Source: an uncultured Acetatifactor sp.
GTDB taxonomy: Bacteria; Bacillota; Clostridia; Lachnospirales; Lachnospiraceae
Reading direction: 5' to 3'
Assembly: GCA_949840935.1 (NCBI GenBank)
Contig: CATKXX010000003.1
Location: 62,001-126,000, forward strand
DNA: 64,000 nt
Shown here: in pieces, positions 26,446 through 35,397 of the stretch
How positions within the stretch are numbered: position 1 is the stretch's first letter
Layout: every line of letters begins with the position of its first letter
Position numbers and translations under genes: made by a program
Notes under the pieces: model-generated
Databases searched by the model: none
Seen by the model: only the letters and a program-made list of their open reading frames with translations
What the model was told of the DNA's origin: nothing

Positions 26446-26478
26446 CACTGTAATGAATGACCCCAGGGAGGTTGGAAG

Positions 26479-27405
26479 GTGAAAAGATTAGTATGTCTGG
26501 CAGGGCTGCTCCTGCTCCTGGCTGCGGCTGCGGGCTGCGGCAGGGAGGAGACGCCGGAGGGGACGGAATATCAGGTCTATTATGTCAGCAAATCGGAGAC
26601 GAAGGTGGAGATGCATCCTTACTGGACGCAGACGGAAAGCCATCAGGCAGTCCTGCGGGAGCTCATGCAGCGCCTTGCGTCCAACCCGGAGAAGCTGGAG
26701 TACCAGGCCCCTTTTGCCATGGGCTTTGAGATAAGGGAAATCAAGCTGGAAGAGGAAAAGATGACCATTGATGTCAGCGAGGAGTACCAGAAGCTGTCGG
26801 TCACTACGGAGGTGCTGGTGAGGGCCGCCATTGTGCGGACACTGACACAGCTTCCGGAGATTCGCTATGTGGAGATCACGGTGGAGGGAGAGCCGCTGCT
26901 TGACAGCATGGAAAATGTGATAGGCAGGATGAGCGCCGATCAGTTCATCGACAATGACGGCAATGAGATCAATACGTATGAGCTTGCCAGAGTGAAGCTG
27001 TACTTTGCCAGCGATGACGGCACTCAGCTCATCGCGGCATACCGGGAGAAGCATTATTCCTCCAACACGCCTATAGAGAGGTTTATTGTGGAGGAGCTCA
27101 TCGCCGGCCCCAGCGGGCAGGTGGAGGGGTTAAACCCCACGATCAATCCCAACACAAAGATCGTCAATGTGACGACCAAGGACGGGATCTGCTACGTCAA
27201 TCTGGACGAGAATTTCCTGACTGTGCCCGACAAGGTATCCATGGAAGCGGCCGTGTATTCCATTGTGAATTCCCTGGTGGAGCTGAGCAATATCAACAAG
27301 GTGCAGATCCTGGTAAACGGAGAGGTGCCGACTACCTCCTCTATCTTTCAGAATTCCACATTTGAAAGGAACCTGGATATGGTGACCTCCCTGAAAAATG
27401 AGTAA
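26479..27405 (+). CDS. Lipoprotein with two GerMN domains
   Basis: A 308-residue lipoprotein starting with GTG at 26479 behind GGGAGGTTGGAAG. The signal ends in AAAGC, so Cys20 (AAAAGCGREE) is the lipidated residue. Two GerMN-type domains follow (about 35-145 and 165-290), seen in repeated patterns such as IREIKLEEEKMTIDVSEEYQ and KIVNVTTKDGICYVNLDENF, each ahead of a helix with ALVRTLTQLPEI or SIVNSLVELSNI. GerMN domains occur in spore GerM and in LpqB. The setting after a kinase suggests modulation of that kinase; a peptidoglycan-related role is also possible. Confidence 0.85.
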   Translation: MKRLVCLAGLLLLLAAAAGCGREETPEGTEYQVYYVSKSETKVEMHPYWTQTESHQAVLRELMQRLASNPEKLEYQAPFAMGFEIREIKLEEEKMTIDVSEEYQKLSVTTEVLVRAAIVRTLTQLPEIRYVEITVEGEPLLDSMENVIGRMSADQFIDNDGNEINTYELARVKLYFASDDGTQLIAAYREKHYSSNTPIERFIVEELIAGPSGQVEGLNPTINPNTKIVNVTTKDGICYVNLDENFLTVPDKVSMEAAVYSIVNSLVELSNINKVQILVNGEVPTTSSIFQNSTFERNLDMVTSLKNE

Positions 27406-27444
27406 AATTATACGAAGTTGTACAAAAGACGAAAGGACATTGTT

Positions 27445-29853
27445 ATGAGGCGACCTTTATTATTGGCTGCCCTGTGTCTGGTTTTTGTCATGTGCATCCT
27501 GCTGTATGCGGGAGTGTTTGACAGGGTGCCCGAAGGGCAGATCAATGCGGATGCGTTGGCTGCCGGGGAACCTCTGACCTTTACGGGGCAGGTATACCAG
27601 AGAGCTTCTGAAAAGCTTTATGTTCAATGTGTTCATATCATTTCTTCTGCCGGGGAGCTTTCATCGGCAATCCCATGTAAAGACAATCTCATATGTATCC
27701 TGGAACAGGGGACGGATATCCCTCTGGGAAGCGCGGTTAAGCTGACAGGCACTTTCCGGCCCTTTCCCGCTGCTACCAATCCCGGGGAGTTTGACCTTCG
27801 TGAATATTACCGGAGCCTGGGGATTGGCGGAAGGGTCAGCGGTGCGGTGGTGCTGGCGCAGGGGGAATCCTTCTGGAGGCTCCGGGAGTCCATGCATCAG
27901 TTACGTGCCCTGCTGAAGCGGCGTCTCGGTCAGGTGCTTCGGGAGAGGGAGGCTGCAGTCATGTGTGCCCTGCTTTTGGGGGACAGAGAGGGGCTGGATC
28001 CGGAGCTGAAGGACTTATATCAGAGGAATGGCATTCTGCATATCCTGAGCATATCTTCGCTCCATATTACTATGATCGGAATGACGGTATATCGGCTGCT
28101 GCGCCGCTGCAGGCTTCCTGTGTGCCCTGCTGCGACAGCAGGCTGCGGGCTGCTCCTTTTATATGGTATGATGACCGGGTTCAGCGTATCCGCATGTCGG
28201 GCGGTGGGAATGTATGCGCTCAGGATGACGGCTGAGATGGCCGGCAGGACATACGATATGCCTACGGCCACAGGGGTAACGGCGGCAGCCCTGGTAATGG
28301 GGAATCCCTTCTGCCTGCGCCAGTCGGGATTCCTTCTTTCCTTTACCTCCCTGGCAGGGATAGGGGTGGTATATCCTGTGTTGAGAAACGCCTGCAGAAG
28401 GGAGGGAGCGGGGCGGGGCGCCGACAGTCTCCCAAAGGTCAGGGAAAGGCTCTCTGCCGTCGCGGGAAGACTGGAGGACGCGTTCCTGTCGGGGGTATCC
28501 ATTACCCTTGCCACGCTGCCGGTGCAGCTGTGGTTCTTTTATCAGGTGCCGGGTTATTCCGTACTGCTGAATATGCTGGTGCTTCCCTCTGTGAAGCTCC
28601 TGATGGCTGCGGGGTTTCTGGCGCTGATACCGGGCCTGGGCATTTTTGGATGGGCGGCCTGGCTGATCTTAAGGGGGTATGAGGAGCTGTGTTCCCTGTT
28701 TGATATGCTTCCCTTCCACACGTGGAACCCCGGGAAGCCCCGGCCCTGGCAGGCAGCGGCCTATTATCTGGCCCTGGCGGCAGCGCTGTGGGCTGTGGGG
28801 CGCCTGCGGGATAGGGGCACAGGCGGGGAGAAACACCTGCGGGATAGGGGCGCAGGCCGTGAGAAGCGCCTGCGGGATAGGGGCACGGGCGGGGAGAAGC
28901 GTCTGCGGGATAGGGGCACAGGCGGGGAGAAGCGCCTGCAGGGATGCAGGGCAGGCACTGTTGCGTGCTTTGCCGCGCTGTCCCTGGCTCCGGTGATCTT
29001 CGCATGGAAGCCGGCCCCGGTGAACCAGATACTCTTCCTGGATGTGGGGCAGGGGGACGGCATACTGGTGCGGACGGCTTCCGGGGAAAACTATCTCTTT
29101 GACTGTGGGAGCAGCAGCCGGAGCCAGATTGGGAAGTATGTGCTGCTGCCATGTCTTAGGTATTACGGCATACAGGCCATAGATGCGGTTATATTGTCCC
29201 ATCCAGACGCAGATCATGTAAACGGGGCGCTGGAACTGCTGGCGATGGGGCAGGACAGCGGGGTGCGCATAAGGCAGCTGGTGCTCCCGGAGTTGTCGGA
29301 GGCGGGGAAGGCGGAAATGCTGGAACAGCTGGCACAGTATCTGCCCCGGGAGGGGCCGGATCTGCGGATTCCCACAGGCTATCTGTCGGCGGGAGAGAGC
29401 TTTTGCTGCGACAGGGCGGAATTTCTCTGCCTGCATCCCCGGGATGGATGGGAAAGTGGTGAAGCAAATGCCTGCTCGGTCTGTGTTTACGGGGTTTTTA
29501 ACAATAAGGACGGAGAGAAGGAGTTTGATTTTTTGTTGACGGGGGATGTGGAGGGATACGGGGAGGATGCCCTTCTCGCCCAGCTGCGGGACAGGGACAT
29601 ACGGGGAGTATCCCTGCTGAAGGCAGCCCATCACGGATCAAAAAACTCTACTTCCGAAGAGCTGTTGGAGCAGATTGCGCCTGCATTGTCAGTGATATCC
29701 TGCGGCAGAAATAACCGCTACGGGCATCCTCACCGGGAATTGCTGGAACGCCTGGACGGGGCGGGCAGCGATACGGTAATCACCAGCGAAACGGGCGCTT
29801 TCAGGGTGTATCTGGACAAGAGAGGAAGGCTCAGAGTGGAGGCAGCCAGATAA
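27445..29853 (+). CDS. comEC: ComEC/Rec2 DNA-uptake channel with metallo-hydrolase domain
   Basis: An 802-residue competence protein. The ATG at 27445 has AAAGGA upstream; the TTG at 27418 is less likely. It has an N-terminal OB-like extracellular domain (about 30-135), the Competence membrane domain (about 150-440, with LLLGDREGLDPELKDLYQR and GILHILSISSLHITMIG), and a C-terminal beta-lactamase-like domain (about 520-800) with FLDVGQGDGILV and the SHPDADHVNGAL metal site and KAAHHGSKNSTS. Four 11-residue repeats (about 453-496) sit between channel and hydrolase. It takes one DNA strand into the cytoplasm. ComEA is encoded upstream; comFA or pilus genes are not in the window. Confidence 0.92.
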   Translation: MRRPLLLAALCLVFVMCILLYAGVFDRVPEGQINADALAAGEPLTFTGQVYQRASEKLYVQCVHIISSAGELSSAIPCKDNLICILEQGTDIPLGSAVKLTGTFRPFPAATNPGEFDLREYYRSLGIGGRVSGAVVLAQGESFWRLRESMHQLRALLKRRLGQVLREREAAVMCALLLGDREGLDPELKDLYQRNGILHILSISSLHITMIGMTVYRLLRRCRLPVCPAATAGCGLLLLYGMMTGFSVSACRAVGMYALRMTAEMAGRTYDMPTATGVTAAALVMGNPFCLRQSGFLLSFTSLAGIGVVYPVLRNACRREGAGRGADSLPKVRERLSAVAGRLEDAFLSGVSITLATLPVQLWFFYQVPGYSVLLNMLVLPSVKLLMAAGFLALIPGLGIFGWAAWLILRGYEELCSLFDMLPFHTWNPGKPRPWQAAAYYLALAAALWAVGRLRDRGTGGEKHLRDRGAGREKRLRDRGTGGEKRLRDRGTGGEKRLQGCRAGTVACFAALSLAPVIFAWKPAPVNQILFLDVGQGDGILVRTASGENYLFDCGSSSRSQIGKYVLLPCLRYYGIQAIDAVILSHPDADHVNGALELLAMGQDSGVRIRQLVLPELSEAGKAEMLEQLAQYLPREGPDLRIPTGYLSAGESFCCDRAEFLCLHPRDGWESGEANACSVCVYGVFNNKDGEKEFDFLLTGDVEGYGEDALLAQLRDRDIRGVSLLKAAHHGSKNSTSEELLEQIAPALSVISCGRNNRYGHPHRELLERLDGAGSDTVITSETGAFRVYLDKRGRLRVEAAR
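28801..28932 (+). repeat. 33-bp in-frame minisatellite in comEC
   Basis: Four 33-bp units encode RLRDRGTGGEK repeats, nearly identical in DNA sequence, with the last unit followed by a degraded fifth. They fall in the loop between the membrane channel and the metallo-hydrolase domain. Confidence 0.9.
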
Positions 29854-29861
29854 GCGTGCTG

Positions 29862-29886
29862 TACTGTCCTCAAAGCACGGACAGTA
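29862..29886. terminator. Possible convergent stem-loop between comEC and holA
   Basis: TACTGTCC (29862-29869) pairs with GGACAGTA (29879-29886) around a 9-base loop in the junction of the convergent comEC and holA stops. There is no T-tract, so termination activity is doubtful. Confidence 0.3.
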
Positions 29887-30844
29887 TCAGTATCTCTACG
29901 CTCATGATATCGTTCATGCGTCCGCTCTTTACAGCTTCCTCCGCCTCCACGCATTTCGTCACGGCATTTCGCAGCGTCTCGGTTTTAAAGCGGGACGCCT
30001 GTGCCAGGTATTTTCCGGCGGCAAAAGGGGGGACACCGATTTTGGAGGCGATGGAGCGCTGGTCGTGTCCCTTGGCCTTTAATTCTTTGGCCTGCAGCAG
30101 CATATTACACTGCCTGGCGATAAGGAACAGGATCCTCATGGGAGGCTCCTTCAGGGCGAGAAGGTCGTAGTACAGCTCCAGGGCCTGCTTCTGCTTCCTG
30201 TCTGCGATAGCGTTTATCATGTCGAAGATATGGCTGCTTACGCGGGTGGTGCAGACGGCTTCCACGTCCTCGTCTGTGACTACATCCCTGTCCATGCAGT
30301 AACAGATCAGCTTTTCCATTTCCATCTGGATATTTTCCATATCGGTTCCGGTTTTGGTGAGAATGAGCTGTACAGTGCCCTCTGTGATCTTTTTTCCTTC
30401 CCTGCCCAGCAGTCCCGCCACCCAGCGCTTCAGGGTCTTCTCGTCCTGAACGGAAAAGCCGGCGGCATAACCCCTGGCCTGAACCGTCTTAAACAGCTTG
30501 CTGCGCTTGTCAACCTCGCTTTCCGTAAAGACGAAAAAGGCAGTCTCATTAGGAGCGGTAAGATATTCTGCCAGCTTTTCCCCTCCGGACTTGAACAGGC
30601 CGCTGTTGCTGATGAATATGACGCGTCGCTGTGCCAGGAAGGGAAGGGTCTCCGCCAGATCGATGATTTCGCCAACAGAGATGTTTTTACCCTCATAGAA
30701 GTGGGTATTCATGGTGTCGCCCTCACTGCAGAGAGCCTTTTGCAGGCGCTCCCTGTACTGCCTGCGGAGATAGCGCTCCTCCCCGAACAGGAGGTATGCC
30801 TGTTTGAAATTGCCCTGTTTGATATCCTCGTTGATCTGTTTCAT
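29870..30844 (-). CDS. holA: DNA polymerase III delta subunit
   Basis: A 324-residue clamp-loader subunit that opens the beta sliding clamp. The N-terminus AYLLFGEERYLRRQYRERL is typical of HolA/YqeN. Domain I-II reads through about residue 210 and the C-terminal collar domain (about 220-324) ends with AVTKCVEAEEAVKSGRM. The start ATG at 30844 has AAGGTG upstream. It is on the opposite strand to comEC with 16 bases between the stops, an arrangement often seen in Firmicutes where holA neighbours comEC. Confidence 0.92.
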   Translation of the reverse strand: MKQINEDIKQGNFKQAYLLFGEERYLRRQYRERLQKALCSEGDTMNTHFYEGKNISVGEIIDLAETLPFLAQRRVIFISNSGLFKSGGEKLAEYLTAPNETAFFVFTESEVDKRSKLFKTVQARGYAAGFSVQDEKTLKRWVAGLLGREGKKITEGTVQLILTKTGTDMENIQMEMEKLICYCMDRDVVTDEDVEAVCTTRVSSHIFDMINAIADRKQKQALELYYDLLALKEPPMRILFLIARQCNMLLQAKELKAKGHDQRSIASKIGVPPFAAGKYLAQASRFKTETLRNAVTKCVEAEEAVKSGRMNDIMSVEILILSVL

Positions 30845-31115
30845 TTTTCACCTTATTTCTGCGCTGCTTTTTGCGCTCCGTTCCCAGAGCGTGTCTGAAA
30901 AATGCCCTGCCTGGTGTGCGTATGGTTTCATGGAATCTGTTTCATTTTACCTCATTATTTACTGCCGTGCAAGTGTGCCGCGAAAGCATTAACATTTTTT
31001 CAAAATACGACAGGATATGATAGTATTTCTCACCAAATAATGCAAAATCAGGCGGGAATTTAATATATTGTCATGTTTTTTGGGGAAGATAAGGCTTTTT
31101 TGCGATGGCTTTGAG
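30845..31115. other. Intergenic region between divergent holA and the Spo0A-type gene
   Basis: This stretch holds upstream sequence of both divergent genes. A degraded copy of the fold-back element end lies at 30886-30905. A TACGACA at 31006-31012 is one base from the inverse of a Spo0A box (TTCGACA). The remainder is AT-rich and holds no open frame of note. Confidence 0.5.
30886..30905 (+). repeat. Remnant of fold-back element arm
   Basis: AGAGCGTGTCTGAAAAATGC matches the left end of the element at 40482 with one difference in 20 bases. Downstream bases keep only weak similarity. Confidence 0.7.
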
Positions 31116-31145
31116 TTGATTCGGCAATCTTTTATCTTTTATAAT
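31116..31145 (+). promoter_or_regulatory. Candidate sigma-A promoter of the Spo0A-type gene
   Basis: TTGATT (31116-31121), 18 bases, TATAAT (31140-31145), about 46 bases before the start at 31192. The -10 box is a perfect match. Confidence 0.6.
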
Positions 31146-31191
31146 AATGAAGGCACGAAATTTAGATGTTTTTATTCTTGGAGGTAGCATT

Positions 31192-31716
31192 ATGGAACAA
31201 TTGAACATTACCGCTGCGAAGGATAACGAGAGAATATACAAAATTTTGGGAGATTTGATGGATGCTGACAAGGAATTTCAAATCATGATCACGGTTCCTT
31301 CTGCCAAGAATAAATCTGCCAAGGCTACGATACAGAGCGCGGAAAAGGAGAAACAGGAGATCCGCGATCTGGAGAAAGACGTCACCAACATGATACATGA
31401 AATCGGTGTCCCGGCCCACATCAAGGGATACCAGTACCTGCGGGAAGCGATTATGATGTCGGTGGAGGATCCGGGGATGATCAGCTCTATCACGAAGATT
31501 CTGTATCCTACCATAGCAAAGCGCTTTCAGACCACACCCAGCCGGGTAGAGAGGGCGATACGCCACGCTATTGAAGTCGCCTGGAGCAGGGGGAGGATGG
31601 AGACACTGGATGCTCTGTTCGGATATACCATCGATACCGGGAAAGGGAAACCCACCAACTCGGAATTTATTGCCCTGATCGCGGACAGGATCCGCCTGTC
31701 ATACCGGAACCAGTAA
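31192..31716 (+). CDS. Spo0A C-terminal-domain protein lacking a receiver
   Basis: A 174-residue protein whose last 110 residues are a clear Spo0A DNA-binding domain: [56 protein letters not shown] and [17 protein letters not shown]. The first 65 residues are a charged helical stretch in which no phospho-accepting Asp motif of a receiver can be found, and they are about half the size of one. So it can probably bind 0A boxes without phosphorylation control, or compete with Spo0A. The start at 31192 has GGAGGT seven bases upstream. The gene stands alone between holA and glgA. Confidence 0.85.
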   Translation: MEQLNITAAKDNERIYKILGDLMDADKEFQIMITVPSAKNKSAKATIQSAEKEKQEIRDLEKDVTNMIHEIGVPAHIKGYQYLREAIMMSVEDPGMISSITKILYPTIAKRFQTTPSRVERAIRHAIEVAWSRGRMETLDALFGYTIDTGKGKPTNSEFIALIADRIRLSYRNQ

Positions 31717-31808
31717 ACCCGCCGCACATCAGTATCGTCCGCACACCGGATTCGCAGGATTCTCACTCAGCGCTCAGCGAAATCTCAGCGAAATTAAGAA
31801 AGAAATAC

Positions 31809-31837
31809 TTTCCACTGAATGGGGAATGATGTATAAT
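31809..31837 (+). promoter_or_regulatory. Candidate sigma-A promoter of glgA
   Basis: TTTCCA (31809-31814), 17 bases, TATAAT (31832-31837), about 35 bases before the start. Direct repeats of CTCAGCGAAAT just upstream (about 31767-31795) are of unknown meaning. Confidence 0.5.
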
Positions 31838-31871
31838 GGACATATATATTTCGGTGGAGGGTAAGGTTACG

Positions 31872-33317
31872 ATGAAAAAAATACTATTTGCAGCATCAGA
31901 GGGTGTACCGTTTATCAAGACAGGCGGTCTGGCGGATGTGGTGGGGTCGCTGCCCAAATGTATTGATAAAGAATTCTTTGATGTAAGGGTCATTATTCCC
32001 AAGTACGCCTGCATGAAGCAGGAATGGAAAGACAAAATGCAGTATGTGACTCATTTTTACATGGATTTTAACTGGAAGAATGAGTATGTGGGCGTGATGG
32101 AGATCATTGAGGAAGGCGTTCATTATTATTTTATTGATAATGAATACTATTTCAGCGGTATGAAGGTATATACCGACGATCCCAAGTGGGAGATTGAGAG
32201 ATACGCTTTCTTTTCCAAGGCGCTGCTTTCAGCATTGCCGGCGGTGGATTTCCGGCCTGACCTGATCCATTGCCATGACTGGCAGACTGGGCTGGTGCCC
32301 GTATATCTGAAGGAGCGCTTCCAGGGAGGGGATTTCTTCCGGGGCATAAAGTCGGTTATCACCATCCATAACCTGAAATTCCAGGGGAAATGGGACACGA
32401 AGACAGTCCAGGGCATTACCGGCCTTCCCGCGCACTATTTTACTCCCGACAAGCTGGAGGCATATAAGGATGCCAACCTGCTCAAGGGCGGCATTGTGTA
32501 TGCGGATGCGGTGACAACCGTGAGCAATACTTACGCGGAGGAGATCAAGACTCCTTTCTACGGTGAAGGGCTGGACGGCCTGCTCAGGGCCAGGAGCGGC
32601 AGCCTGAGAGGTATCGTGAACGGCATCGATTATACGGATTTTAACCCGGAGACAGACAGGCGTATCGTGCGTCAGTATGATGCGTCGAATTTCCGCAAGG
32701 AGAAGGTAAAGAACAAGCGCGCCCTGCAGCAGGAGCTGGGGCTGTACCAGGATGACAGGAAGATGATGATAGGGATCGTCTCCCGCCTGACGGATCAGAA
32801 GGGCTTCGACCTGATCGCCTATATCATGGATGAGCTTTGCCGGGATGATGTACAGCTGGTGATCCTGGGTACCGGCGAGGAGCGTTACGAGAATATGTTC
32901 CGTCATTTTGACTGGAAGTACGGGGATAAGATTTCCGCGAATATTTATTATTCCGAGGATCTCTCCCATAAGATTTACGCTTCCTGCGACGCGTTCCTGA
33001 TGCCTTCCCTGTTCGAGCCCTGCGGGCTGAGCCAGCTTATGGCCCTGCGTTACGGCACAATCCCCATTGTGCGTGAGACGGGCGGCCTGAAGGATACCGT
33101 ACAGCCTTACAATGAATTTGAAAATACCGGGACGGGATTTAGCTTTGTAAATTATAATGCACACGAAATGTTGAATACAATTCGCTATGCTGAGCATATC
33201 TATTATGATAAGAAGCGCGAGTGGAACAAGATGGTGGATCGGGCCATGGCGGCAGATTTCTCATGGCATGTATCCGCGCTGAAATATCAGGAAATGTACG
33301 ACTGGCTCATAGGATAG
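31872..33317 (+). CDS. glgA: Glycogen synthase (ADP-glucose, GT5)
   Basis: A 481-residue bacterial glycogen synthase, elongating alpha-1,4-glucan from ADP-glucose. The N-terminal KTGGLADVVGSLP motif (about 18-30) binds ADP-glucose. CHDWQTGLVPVYL (about 129), VTTVSNTYAEEI (about 216), IVSRLTDQKGFDL (about 305) and SLFEPCGLSQLMALRYGTIP (about 378) are all GT5 landmarks. The ATG at 31872 gives the conserved MKKILFAASEG start with GTAAGG upstream. glgB, C or D are not adjacent; the next gene is a SpoVB-like flippase. Confidence 0.93.
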   Translation: MKKILFAASEGVPFIKTGGLADVVGSLPKCIDKEFFDVRVIIPKYACMKQEWKDKMQYVTHFYMDFNWKNEYVGVMEIIEEGVHYYFIDNEYYFSGMKVYTDDPKWEIERYAFFSKALLSALPAVDFRPDLIHCHDWQTGLVPVYLKERFQGGDFFRGIKSVITIHNLKFQGKWDTKTVQGITGLPAHYFTPDKLEAYKDANLLKGGIVYADAVTTVSNTYAEEIKTPFYGEGLDGLLRARSGSLRGIVNGIDYTDFNPETDRRIVRQYDASNFRKEKVKNKRALQQELGLYQDDRKMMIGIVSRLTDQKGFDLIAYIMDELCRDDVQLVILGTGEERYENMFRHFDWKYGDKISANIYYSEDLSHKIYASCDAFLMPSLFEPCGLSQLMALRYGTIPIVRETGGLKDTVQPYNEFENTGTGFSFVNYNAHEMLNTIRYAEHIYYDKKREWNKMVDRAMAADFSWHVSALKYQEMYDWLIG

Positions 33318-33324
33318 GGATTGT

Positions 33325-35016
33325 ATGGCAGACAACGGCAGCAGGAAGAACAGTTCTAATAAAGGCAGCAGCAAAAACAGCTTCATTATGCAGGCGGGGA
33401 TACTGGCGGCAGCCGGTATCATCAGCAGGATCATAGGGCTCCTATACAGGAGCCCTTTACATCGTGTCATCGGCGACCTGGGGCTTGGATATTACCAGTC
33501 GGCGTATAACTATTATACGATCATCCTGCTGATATCCTCTTACAGCATTCCTTCCGCCATATCAAAAGTGATTGCCCAGAAGCTGGCGGAAAGGGAATTC
33601 AGGAATGCCCACAGGCTGTTTCACTGCGCCCTTTTTTACGTGCTGGCAGTGGGAGGGGCCGCAAGCCTGTTCCTCTACTTCGGCGCGGGGCTGTTTGTGG
33701 GGGAAGAAGCTGTGCCGGTGCTGCGCACCTTTGCCCCGACAATCTTTATCTATGGAATTCTGGGAGTGCTGAGAGGGTATTTCCAGGCGCACAAAAGCAT
33801 GGCCCAGACATCTGTTTCGCAGATCCTGGAGCAGATTGCCAATGCCGTGGTCAGCGTGGGGGCGGCGTACCTGTTGATCAATACTGCCATGGGAACCATG
33901 GAGATTCCCGTGTCGGAGGCGGACAGGGTGGTGCGGGCGACCAAAGGGGCGGTGGGCAGCGCCCTGGGAACCGGTGTGGGCGTCCTGGTTGCGCTCCTGT
34001 TCATGCTGGGGATGTACGGATTGAACCGCGGCATGTTCATGAAGAGGATTTCCAGGGACAGGCATGAGAGGATAGATTCTTACGGAGAGATGATCAGGAC
34101 GATCACTTTTGTCGTTATGCCGTTTATACTGAGTACGGCCGTCTATAATCTCAGCAGTACGGTGAACAACACAATTTATACAAAGTGGTATCTGGATATT
34201 AAGGGATTAGGGTCGGTGGATATCTATTCCAGATGGGGGATCTTTTCAGGCCAGGCCCTGACAATCTCCAATATCCCCATCGCGTTCGCGTCTGCCATGG
34301 CATCGGCGATGATCCCCTCTGTGGCGCAGCTGGCAGCCGCAAGGGATGGCTACGGGGCGAGAGAGAAGATCGGCTTGTCCGTGAAGACCACAATGATCAT
34401 CTCCATTCCCTGTGCTGCGGGGCTTTTGATCCTTGCAAGGCCGATCACGGGGCTGTTGTTCACCAATAAGATAGAAGCCGACGAGGATCTGGCTACAAAG
34501 CTTTTGATGGCGCTGTCTTTATCCGTGGTCTTCTATGCGCTGTCCACCCTGAACAGTTCCATTTTACAGGGGCTTGGGAAGGTGAATACGCCCATTATCA
34601 ATGCGGCAGCTGCACTGGTGGTACAGACGGGGCTTTCCATGGGGCTTCTGTACTGGACGAAGCTGGATCTGTACAGCATTGCCATTGCCAACACCGCCTA
34701 TTCCTTTATCATGTGTGTGCTGAACCAGATCGCTGTCCGCAGGGCAGTGGGATACCGCCAGGAGCTTGTGCACAGCTTCCTGATCCCCGGCCTTGCCGCC
34801 GCGTTTATGGGAGCTGCCGCATGGGCGGTGTACGAGGGGCTGCTGCTTCTGACAAAATCCCCGCGAATATCGGTTATCCCCGCTATCCTGATCGGCGCGG
34901 TGGTGTACTTTGTGATGCTGATCCTGATGAGGGGCGTGACGGAGAGGGAATTGAGAAGCTTTCCCAAAGGGCATTTGCTGGTGAAGGTGGCAAGGAAGTG
35001 CAGGCTGATACGGTAA
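33325..35016 (+). CDS. SpoVB-like MOP-superfamily flippase
   Basis: A 563-residue membrane protein with about 14 hydrophobic segments. The first 20 residues are polar and rich in Ser, Asn and Lys. AAGIISRIIGLLYRSPLHRVIGDLGLGYYQSAYN (split here as AAGIISRIIGLLYRSPL and the GDLGLGYYQSAYN that follows) and YSIPSAISKVIAQKLAERE are typical of SpoVB, the cortex-related putative lipid II flippase family, which also includes general oligosaccharide flippases. It begins 8 bases after glgA and ends at a strong terminator. The role could be peptidoglycan or polysaccharide export. Confidence 0.8.
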   Translation: MADNGSRKNSSNKGSSKNSFIMQAGILAAAGIISRIIGLLYRSPLHRVIGDLGLGYYQSAYNYYTIILLISSYSIPSAISKVIAQKLAEREFRNAHRLFHCALFYVLAVGGAASLFLYFGAGLFVGEEAVPVLRTFAPTIFIYGILGVLRGYFQAHKSMAQTSVSQILEQIANAVVSVGAAYLLINTAMGTMEIPVSEADRVVRATKGAVGSALGTGVGVLVALLFMLGMYGLNRGMFMKRISRDRHERIDSYGEMIRTITFVVMPFILSTAVYNLSSTVNNTIYTKWYLDIKGLGSVDIYSRWGIFSGQALTISNIPIAFASAMASAMIPSVAQLAAARDGYGAREKIGLSVKTTMIISIPCAAGLLILARPITGLLFTNKIEADEDLATKLLMALSLSVVFYALSTLNSSILQGLGKVNTPIINAAAALVVQTGLSMGLLYWTKLDLYSIAIANTAYSFIMCVLNQIAVRRAVGYRQELVHSFLIPGLAAAFMGAAAWAVYEGLLLLTKSPRISVIPAILIGAVVYFVMLILMRGVTERELRSFPKGHLLVKVARKCRLIR

Positions 35017-35040
35017 GAGGGGGCGCGGAGGATTCAGATA

Positions 35041-35098
35041 ACAGATAAAGCAGGGGCGCAGTCCATATGTTTTTTGGCCTGCGCCCCTGATAATCTGT
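35041..35098. terminator. Strong bidirectional terminator hairpin
   Basis: A perfect 11-bp stem, CAGGGGCGCAG (35051-35061) with CTGCGCCCCTG (35079-35089), is flanked by outer arms ACAGAT and ATCTGT. It separates the flippase gene from the convergent small gene at 35117. Confidence 0.8.
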
Positions 35099-35116
35099 GT
35101 TTTCACTACCCGCGGT

Positions 35117-35308
35117 TTATTCCTTGATCTGATCGATATCAATCATGTTTACTCCGATGACGTTGAGCAATGCTTTTAATGAGAGATATTCTTCTTTTAG
35201 AATGGCGTATGTCTCTGTCGCATTCTCCTTTTTGGCCGATGTCATATACCTTTGAATTTTTTTAAATTGTTCGATAGTATCTTTTGCAATTTCCGCATTA
35301 CTGGGCAT
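35117..35308 (-). CDS. Small conserved-looking protein of unknown function
   Basis: A 63-residue soluble protein, mostly helical, with alternating charged residues and a leucine-rich end (YLSLKALLNVIGVNMIDIDQI). A perfect GGGAGGTG lies six bases upstream of the ATG, a TATACT -10-like box lies further up, and the gene is closed by the terminator at 35041, so it is very likely real. I recognise no domain. It lies directly downstream of the hybrid kinase gene on the same strand (89 bases), so it could be a partner or output of it; that is inference. Confidence 0.65.
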   Translation of the reverse strand: MPSNAEIAKDTIEQFKKIQRYMTSAKKENATETYAILKEEYLSLKALLNVIGVNMIDIDQIKE

Positions 35309-35397
35309 CCGAACACCTCCCTGTCTATGAAATCAATTGTTGATATGCATTCAGTATATCATACTTTTGCTGAGAAGTCCAGAGCAGGCTGGTCATG

